Assembly (NCBI RefSeq): GCF_010389155.1
Contig: NC_057762.1
Coordinates: 6,993,513 to 7,057,512, forward strand
Origin: Erigeron canadensis
Lineage: Eukaryota > Streptophyta > Magnoliopsida > Asterales > Asteraceae
Direction: 5' to 3'
DNA length: 64,000 nt
The notes beneath the pieces are model-generated. The model was given only the letters and a program-made list of their open reading frames with translations. It was not told where the DNA came from and did not search any database. This document shows positions 57,561 through 64,000 of this stretch, one piece after another (within the stretch, counting starts at the first letter, position 1; the number at the start of each line of letters is the position of its first letter). The position numbers and the translations under genes were made by a program.

Positions 57561-58020
57561 GATGAATACATTATCATACAATAGTCTAATAGCCATAGAA
57601 TAATAGTAATGAAAATAGTTACGATATATATATAAATATATATATATATGAAAACACATGTTGTATTCCTTCTACCCTAAAACATAAGTACAAAGGGGCT
57701 ACAAAAACTCACATGTGGTCCTGAAATACAACTAAGCTACACAAGGATCTTATTACAAACAACAGCTACACTTAATCTGTTCATGTAACGAGTAATAAGT
57801 ATCTATACTAGTGACAAGTGTCTTATGGTACTCTAGTAGTTTAGTTAGAAAATCCTTAAATATTTAACTTAGTTCGTTCAAAAGTATGCAAATTTGTCTC
57901 AACAAAGGTTTACGACTCTTTGACCATTTTGAGAGTTTGACCATTTTGAGTTTTGACATTTTGAGAGTTCTGACCATTTTAAGAGTTTAGACCATTTTGA
58001 GAGTCTGGCCATTTTGAGTT

Positions 58021-58365
58021 TTTCCATCAATTTGAGTGTTCTTGTCATTTGAGTGTTTCTAGTCATTTGAGTGTTCTTGTCATTTGAGTGTTTCCAGTCA
58101 TTTGACTGTTTCTGGTCATTTGAGTGTTCTTGTCATTTGAGTGTTTCCAGTCATTTGACTGTTTCTGGTCATTTGAGTGTTCTTGTCATTTGAGTGTTTC
58201 TGGTAATTTTGGTGTTCGTGTCATTTGAGTGTTTCTGGTCATTTGAGTGTTTTGGTCATTTGAGCGTTCTAGTCATTTGAGTGTTCTGGTCATTTGAGTG
58301 TTCTTGTCATTTGAGTGTTTTTGGTCATTTGAGTGTTTTTGGTCATTTGAGTGTTCTTCCCTATG
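58021..58365 (+). repeat. 18-bp minisatellite, about 19 copies
   Basis: The consensus GTCATTTGAGTGTTCTTG is repeated in tandem, with positions 14-18 alternating between TCTTG, TTCTG and TCCAG. A related GACCATTTTGAGAG array (57917-58020) precedes it, suggesting stepwise evolution. Confidence 0.9.
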
Positions 58366-58852
58366 AACTCTCAAAATGCTTTTCACAAAAATCGTTGTTA
58401 GTTTTAGAAATCCGGTTGTACTTTTATGTTTCTTATCACTATAGAAAATTAATATTAAGCATACGGTTTCAAAAATGAACTATAAGTATGTGACCCATTT
58501 GGTAAGAAAGTTAATAAAAAGCTTTACAAAATCGCTTAAAATTCCTACTTTTGTTGATGAAAACTTGTGATACATTAGGACTAGTAATAACATATGTTTT
58601 AGGAACTTTTGGACATAAAAAGTTATAAGTTTGATGTAAAAACTTGTGACATATTTGTTAATAAAACTGAAATATACAAGGAAGAAAAGGTGGGGATTCT
58701 TTTGTTTGAAATACCTTAAATTTGAAAGAGATGATGTTACTTGAGTGCTAGATCTGTGGATTACTAAAGAAAAATATGATTTTTGGTTGGAGAAATGATT
58801 GAGTGATATTATGAGATTTGTGTGTTCTTGAGATGATATTTTGAGTTTTGAG

Positions 58853-59052
58853 CAGTGGCGAAGCTGGAAAATTTTCCGTGGGGGTCGAGATCTAATTTTT
58901 TTCCCTAATGCTAAAATGGGGGGTCGAAACCGAGTATATCGAAATTTTTCTACACGAAAACTATATACCCCTACATCGTAAAAAAAATTTCAGGGGGGTG
59001 GGGGGGGGGGGGGTCGGGTGCCCCTCCCCACCCCTATTAAGCTATGCCCCTG
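58853..59052. mobile_element. hAT-type MITE, 200 bp, perfect 8-bp TSD
   Basis: The left end CAGTGGCGAAGCT and inverted right end CAGGGGCATAGCT resemble dTph1-like hAT termini. GTTTTGAG flanks both sides (58845-58852, 59053-59060). The interior has a long G-run (59001-59014) and no ORF. It is inserted in the long LTR. Confidence 0.9.
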
Positions 59053-59403
59053 GTTTTGAGTGTTGTGTGTTTTTGAGTTCCTATCCATTTGAGTGTTTTA
59101 TGTGTTTATATAGAGGAATGGAAAGACATGGGGAAATTTGAGTCTTCTTAATGAGTGTTCTCAAAATTTTAATAACTTGACTATTGACATTTCTATCAAA
59201 AGCATTTTATTCGTTAACCTCTTTCAAAAATTTTAGTTTAGAATAATTCTTTTTCTTAGCTTCCGACACCATAGTTTTACTCCATGCTACTTTCCAAAAA
59301 TAAGTTCACTCAACGAGTACGATTACCGGCTACCGCTAAGAAAGCTAGTCATATTGAATGCAACTCACGAATGTTAACAAATCTAGATCGCTTGTGTTAC
59401 AGC

Positions 59404-59495
59404 TTCATGCTTTTGGATGGGATGAGAATTGAACCGTTAAATTCTGTCTACAGATGTCAAAATAGGGTGTTTACCACTGATCCAACATTGTTTTA
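59404..59495 (-). mobile_element. SINE (family 1), 5' head, separated from its body
   Basis: The minus strand reads GTTGGATCAGTGGTAAACACC (A-box region) and GGTTCAATTC (degenerate B-box), then CATCCAAAAGC, which continues into 56816 after removal of the LTR and one TTCAT. Confidence 0.8.
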
Positions 59496-59635
59496 ATTTA
59501 GTCCCGTCTAATCAGCCCTTTTCATCAAAACCTCAAAGATTCATCAATTAAATCAAAACCCTTTAAATATTCTCCGAGAATACCATCAAACAGTAAGCAC
59601 ATTAATGTGGTTACCGGAGAGAATTTTCAAGTTTA

Positions 59636-59805
59636 CCCAAGGTCTTGAGTTCGATCCTTAGGGATGGAAAGTCTTGGGGCTTTTTCTTCAGAATACTTGT
59701 AACGGCCCATGGTCAATATCTTGTTGTCTACGGTACGTGCAAGGCTTCACCATTATATGGCGAGGTTTCCATGATGTCGCGTACCGATTGAACGTTCGAA
59801 AACAA
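59636..59805 (+). mobile_element. SINE-like element, family 2, second copy
   Basis: CTTGAGTTCGATCCTTAGGG, ATACTTGTAACGGCCCATGG and GATTGAACGTTCGAAAAC match 34852-35020. The B-box-like GAGTTCGATCC is better preserved here. TSD not identified. Confidence 0.6.
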
Positions 59806-60005
59806 AAGTAAGCGCATAAATGGATTTCCTTTCCTTTTTCATATGGTATCCTATATAATCAATTATGTAATTACTTGAATTTCGTTTTATTAACTTTATC
59901 CAAAACTTTCCTTTGATCTTCTATTTCAAAAGAAATTATTTATAAATGAAATAGTTGCCTTACATATTTATAATGGCGGTACTACCTGAGAAGAGAAGAA
60001 ATGGC

Positions 60006-60688
60006 TAAAGAATGGAGCGTTGTACAAGAGAAGATACTTTTTCGCAGTGGGTTTGGCATTGGTCCCGTCCTCCTTCCTCAACCACCGAACTGTATCACCT
60101 TCAAGATATGTTGTCCAAGATTCATCACATCAAGCTTTCAAGTGCTCACAATTCTTGGGAATGGGCCTTAGATACATCGCACGACTTCTCTGTCAAATCA
60201 GTGAGTTCCCGTCTTCAACAAGCTCCGTTTGGGCCCAAACAATGGGCGTTTCCATGGAACAAGTTAGCACCTTTAAAAGTGAATGTTCTCGGGTGGCGTG
60301 CAGAAATGAGTCGATTACCCATTGGAGTTGTATTCAAACATGGTGTCATACTGTTTCTATGAAACCACATAGCCTTCAAATCCCTCTTCTTAACTAGATC
60401 CAAGCAAGCATTTGGTCAACTCATCATCCTTGCCTACATATGGGTGATTTGGAAAACGAGGAACGAGTGTATATTCTCCAACAAACAACCTTCTCTTCGG
60501 TTCGCTTTTAAGGAACTAGTTTGTTTTGGTTATATAATAGATCGTCTTTCCTAAGAATCACCTGGCCCGAATGGTGTAGTTTCATTTTCTAAGTTATCTT
60601 AAGTTATCCCATGTACATTATATGTATTTCCATCAACTTGCTAGACTCCATATCAATAGTATTTCAATTTTAAAGTTAAAAAAAAAAT
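60006..60688 (+). mobile_element. 5'-truncated LINE with RT zinc-binding-domain remnant
   Basis: The frame 60012-60362 reads HWSRPPSSTTELYHLQDML, SWEWALDTSHDFSVKSV and LAPLKVNVLGWRAEMSRLP, the C-terminal zf-RVT region of plant L1-type ORF2. A deletion then joins a late segment (AYIWVIWKTRNECIF), ending with TAA at 60552-60554. A 3' tail with an A-run (60679-60688) follows. Endonuclease and RT are absent. No TSD was found. Confidence 0.75.
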
Positions 60689-60846
60689 AACTTCTACTAA
60701 TAACTTTTGTTGAGAGAATAGGTAATGGAGACCAGCTAGAGTGGATAATAATTTGGTGTCTGTCGTAAAACAAAAGTTACCGTTTTAAAAGTGACTTGAA
60801 ACTCGACACATCCATATCAATAATATCCCTCCATATCTTCATCCCT

Positions 60847-60854
60847 TTATTATT

Positions 60855-60885
<31 letters not shown>

Positions 60886-60897
60886 TTATTATTATTG
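60847..60897 (+). repeat. (ATT)n microsatellite
   Basis: About 16 TTA/ATT units with one interruption (ATTTTTATT) near the middle. Confidence 0.95.
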
Positions 60898-61860
60898 GTT
60901 AAGACATACAACTCAGGATACAACGATAAGCACATACATCAAGAAAATTACGTAAGATAACTAAATTGCATCCGATAATGAGTACGACGACATATAAGAT
61001 CCACCAAAGTTCACAAACTAAAGCAATAAACATAAAATGCTAAATAGTAAAAGCAATTCACATAAACATAAATAGCTAAATAAACATAAGGTATAGTAGT
61101 TACCATTACAAATTCAATAGTCTACTTCGACTTATTTAAACAAACAGCAGAAATTTTTGTTTAGTAAAAAAAATAAGCACCTTGTTAAGTATTTTCGTCA
61201 CGGCATTTTGAGCGTTGTAGATTGTTACCGCTACATCGTGTAGGTACTAGACTAGTAATATTTATAATTTACAATACATAGCAATTAATAAAGATAATGG
61301 TTGCGAATTTTATTAGAGTCTAAAAGGAACTTTATTGCATTATAGAGATTGATTCACTCTCTTAGAGTGTATATAACTTTTAACAAAAACAATTAAATAT
61401 TCTATGTCAAAACATAATCCAATAGCCAAATATCAATTTTTGCCTTTATATATATACATGCTTAATTGAGTTTTATGTGTTAACAAGTGAATATATTAAA
61501 AAGATTTTTAGAATGATTGGTTAGGATGATTTATCATTGTCCTAATAACAATTAATATATATAAATTGATTATGTTTGAAATCCATCATCTATATTAAAA
61601 CAAAACAACAATCATATAGCTAATTTATAAGTCAAACCTTTTAAAAGAATACAAGTGCCATGGGAACGTCTAGTATTGGTTTTATGTTTAATGGGAACGT
61701 AATCAAGTTTTCTTTCTCTAATAAACAGAGTATGATTTGGTTCTTTTTTAAATCATCATATGGCAATAAAGAAATAAACAAAAAAGTATGCTTTGGCTGT
61801 TTTTTAAATCATATGGCAATAAAGAAAGAAATACTTGTCAGGGTTATTGGAATAGCGATG
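60898..61860. other. AT-rich intergenic sequence upstream of the F-box gene
   Basis: A CATAAACATAAA-type repetition is seen near 61029-61090, and a near-duplicate TTTTTAAATCATATGGCAATAAAG lies at about 61745 and 61800. No genes are recognised. Confidence 0.4.
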
Positions 61861-61864
61861 CCCA

Positions 61865-61874
61865 TATATAAATA
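61865..61874 (+). promoter_or_regulatory. TATA box of the F-box gene
   Basis: TATATAAATA lies 90 bp before the ATG at 61964, a good distance for a plant core promoter with a short leader. A four-codon uORF (ATG 61914 to TAG 61928) would lie in that leader. Confidence 0.5.
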
Positions 61875-61963
61875 GACAAACTAGCCCATACATAGTCATT
61901 TCAATTTTTTTGAATGGTCTATAGTTAGTTTACTCGTTTCTTTAAACAGTATAAACAGTATAC

Positions 61964-63103
61964 ATGGCTACAACTCTTGAAGACATCCATCAAGATATCA
62001 TCCAAAAACACATCTTACCACGTCTCGATGGTCCATCTCTCTGGACCATCGCGACAGCCACCGCATCATCATCATCTTCTTATCTACGATCCCTTTGTTC
62101 CGATGATGATCACTACAAGCTATGGACCGACGTTTCCATGTCCACTTGGCCTTCTATAACCCACCCTCGTGTTCATCAAATCATTTCCACCTTTCCTAAT
62201 GGTTACCGATCTTTCTTTCAAGACTCTTTTCCGTCTTTATTCACATATAGTCCCTCTTATTTGTCATATTTACATCAAAAAAATAAAAATAAAACCAAGT
62301 TAACCAATGTAAAACCTATACCAAAAACAAATTTGCATCAGAATGATCACCAACGGATGACATCATGTGATCATCATCCTTTGTCATCTAAACTCATCTC
62401 ACTTGTCGATATTCGCTACAAAGGCAACATCATTTACTCCAAAACGCATTTCACTGACACCACAAATGATCATTTTTTGTCATCACCGTTTCAGATTGTA
62501 TTAAACGAATCAACACACGTACCCAAGAAATTCGATGAGCTAGCACCCCTCAACGACGAAGAAACACTATCATTTTTGAAAGAATCTATGACACTAAATT
62601 GGATTATAATAAATCCTACTCACAAACGGGCAGGCAACTTATCGACTATCAAACCCGTTAGTGTAAAATATGGTTGGGTGTCTAATGAGATAAATTTGCA
62701 ATATATTACTGTTTTACCAGGATGTAACCCAAAAGATGAGATGGTAAAATGTAAAATACAATTGGTATTATTAGAGTCTAATATTGAAGGAGATGTGATT
62801 TTGCAAGTCAAGGAGATTAGTCTAAAAGCACAAGACTTGGTTTCTAGTAATTGGTTGAATGGTAAAGATTTTATGGTGATTACACAAAGAGCAATTTTGG
62901 AGGAAAATAATGTTAAGAGGAGTGTGATCGATGATGAGAGGAGATTGATGAGTCACATACAACTCAAGCAAATAAAAAAAGATCAAAAAGAAGCAAAAAA
63001 GGAAGAAGAGAAAAAAAAGTTTGTTGCCAAGTTCAATTATGCCGGGCTCATGTCGTTGTTGTTTTGTTATTATATTTACTTTTTTTTGTCCACTAGTATA
63101 TGA
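61964..63103 (+). CDS. F-box protein (At2g27310/At2g36090-like) with a C-terminal hydrophobic segment
   Basis: Intronless, 379 residues. The N-terminus DIIQKHILPRLDGPSLWTIA, then SSYLRSL and YKLWTDVSMSTWPSITHPRV, is a degenerate F-box followed by the W-rich segment of this plant F-box subfamily. FPNGYRSFFQDSFPSL is also shared by the group. The middle contains a conserved beta-rich region (LISLVDIRYKGNIIYSKT, PVSVKYGWVSNEI). A basic KKDQKEAKKEEEKKK stretch precedes a C-terminal run LMSLLFCYYIYFFL that could anchor the protein in a membrane. F-box proteins join SKP1 and cullin-1 in SCF ubiquitin ligases. The substrate here is unknown. The frame is complete, with a TATA box 90 bp upstream. Confidence 0.88.
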   Translation: MATTLEDIHQDIIQKHILPRLDGPSLWTIATATASSSSSYLRSLCSDDDHYKLWTDVSMSTWPSITHPRVHQIISTFPNGYRSFFQDSFPSLFTYSPSYLSYLHQKNKNKTKLTNVKPIPKTNLHQNDHQRMTSCDHHPLSSKLISLVDIRYKGNIIYSKTHFTDTTNDHFLSSPFQIVLNESTHVPKKFDELAPLNDEETLSFLKESMTLNWIIINPTHKRAGNLSTIKPVSVKYGWVSNEINLQYITVLPGCNPKDEMVKCKIQLVLLESNIEGDVILQVKEISLKAQDLVSSNWLNGKDFMVITQRAILEENNVKRSVIDDERRLMSHIQLKQIKKDQKEAKKEEEKKKFVAKFNYAGLMSLLFCYYIYFFLSTSI

Positions 63104-63229
63104 ACTTTGACATTCAACTTGTATATAGACAATATATATACTTCTATTAATTTGCTTGATATAAATTTATGTTATTGATTAATTTTGCCATTTCAAAACT
63201 TCTGAATTTGTTTTGTAATTTGTAAACAA

Positions 63230-63258
63230 CTAGCTAATAATCCCGGATTTAACCTGGG
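63230..63258 (-). mobile_element. Helitron 3' terminus (minus orientation)
   Basis: On the minus strand a short hairpin (CCCAGGTTAAATCCGGG, 5-bp stem with one G-U pair) is followed 8 nt later by CTAG (63230-63233) and host T. The body should extend to the right, possibly past the window end. It lies about 130 bp after the F-box stop codon. Confidence 0.55.
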
Positions 63259-63441
63259 TACTAACTTAAATATTAAAATTAAAAAAAAAGTTAAAAAAGA
63301 ATATATGTAATTTTTGTAATTGATATATCATAACTTTGTTTAGAAATATTAAGTTGGCTAACATAATATATATGTATGAGTATTTATTGCATTAACAAAA
63401 TATAAAAAAAAAATCACAATCAAAAAGTAAGAATTTAAAAT

Positions 63442-63765
63442 AAACATTTAGTAAGTTAGCTATTTATCTTTAAATATATTACAATATTAAATATGACATA
63501 TGACATCCTAAATAAAATAAAACCTTTTTTAAGAAAAATATAGACTTGCCACATAATACTTTTTTCTAAAAATAGTTTTAGAAGACAATTTTCTTTATTA
63601 TAGTAAACATTTAGTAAGTTGACTATTTATCTTTAAATATATTACAATATTAAATATGACATATGACATCATAAATAAAATAAAACCTTTTTGAAGAAAA
63701 ATATATACTTGCCACATAATATTTTTTCCAAAAATAGTTTTAGAAAATATCGTTAATAAAATATA
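63442..63765 (+). repeat. Tandem duplication, 162-bp unit, two copies
   Basis: AAACATTTAGTAAGTT starts at 63442 and 63604. Both units contain ATTACAATATTAAATATGAC, ATAAAATAAAACCTTTTT and CTTGCCACATAATA. It lies within the putative Helitron body. The remainder to 64000 is AT-rich without genes. Confidence 0.85.
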
Positions 63766-64000
63766 TTGTTTAAAGAGAGTTTAAATTAAGGTGGATGACT
63801 TAATAATGCTAGGATAACAATTGATTTTTCAAAACTTTTAATATTGATATTGATAATGTGATTTAGTTATCATATATAGTTTTGATGTGTTGTTTATTTT
63901 TGTAGCCATATGAATAAAAATTTAAAAATAATATCTAACGTTATAATCTACAAAGTAGAAAAGTAAAATAAGCAAGTAAATAACATAAACAAAGAAAAAA

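Larger units (their letters stand above)
56817..59403. mobile_element. Long solo LTR (probably Ty3/Gypsy) inserted into a SINE
   Basis: Starts TGTAACACCCC and ends GTGTTACA(GC), with 8-bp inverted termini TGTAACAC/GTGTTACA. TTCAT flanks both sides (56812-56816 and 59404-59408), and the two flanks join into one continuous SINE. At 2.59 kb without coding sequence it fits a solo LTR of a Gypsy element with long LTRs. The last two bases before the TSD (GC) deviate from the TG...CA rule, so the exact end may be off by two. It contains two minisatellites and a hAT MITE. Confidence 0.7.

Noticed and set aside
57338..57577. Minus-strand protein with a 16-residue repeat
   Set aside because: Artefact of a 48-bp minisatellite (divisible by three) within an LTR; no start context or flanking coding sequence.
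58021..58365. CRISPR-like or telomere-like array
   Set aside because: A simple 18-bp tandem minisatellite with no spacers, and not a TTTAGGG telomere repeat.
61660..61875. 71-codon open frame upstream of the F-box gene
   Set aside because: Built from a local near-duplicate of AT-rich sequence and overlapping the probable TATA box; no domain.

Overview
This is a 64 kb AT-rich plant nuclear window, clearly from a eudicot. The repeat families (tRNA-type SINEs, CTAG/CTCG-ended Helitron relics, TGTAACAC-type LTRs) make Asteraceae my best guess, but I cannot prove the family. Four protein genes look intact: a 10-exon WD40 gene of the WDR82/Swd2 family (APRF1/S2L type, 634-8425, +); a single-exon ASYMMETRIC LEAVES1/PHANTASTICA-type MYB gene (38238-39353, +); a single-exon PLS-class pentatricopeptide-repeat (PPR) gene (42901-44919, -); and a single-exon F-box gene (61964-63103, +). 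They are unrelated housekeeping, developmental, organellar and ubiquitin-pathway genes and do not form a functional cluster.

Layout. 0-9 kb: the WD40 gene, with a foldback MITE in intron 1, a PIF/Harbinger MITE in intron 5 and several small tandem duplications. 9-11.2 kb: a tandem pair of Helitron-like units, a Mutator-type MITE with a 10-bp target-site duplication (TSD), and a SINE. 11.3-17.1 kb: segmental-duplication mosaic with a broken F-box gene, duplicated 3'-flank blocks, and a decayed second copy of the 3' half of the WD40 gene. 17.7-19.3 kb: a gag-only retroelement relic. 20.9-31 kb: pieces of three unrelated host genes (VTI1-type SNARE, HMG-CoA synthase last exon, plastid-type HSP70), split by a young full-length Copia element (22834-30699). 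32-37 kb: an inverted-repeat pair, a Helitron-like terminus, a SINE and a Copia-like solo LTR with a perfect TSD. 38-45 kb: the AS1 and PPR genes. 45-48.8 kb: a decayed autonomous MULE with long terminal inverted repeats (TIRs), carrying a nested SINE. 49.2-51.2 kb: a PIF/Harbinger element that keeps only its Myb/SANT gene. 52.4-56.4 kb: small Helitron, hAT and TTA-TSD elements. 56.7-59.5 kb: a three-level nest (SINE interrupted by a long LTR, itself interrupted by a hAT MITE). 60-60.7 kb: a LINE 3' end. 61.9-63.1 kb: the F-box gene. 63.2 kb to the end: a Helitron-like terminus and AT-rich repeats.

The sequence contains no evidence for a new enzymatic or defence system. What stands out is genome structure. 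Many insertions can be delimited to the base by their TSDs, the duplicated WD40 locus supplies an empty-site comparison, host gene fragments sit side by side, and a six-codon upstream ORF overlaps the AS1 start codon as ATGA. All coordinates and alignments were read by eye.
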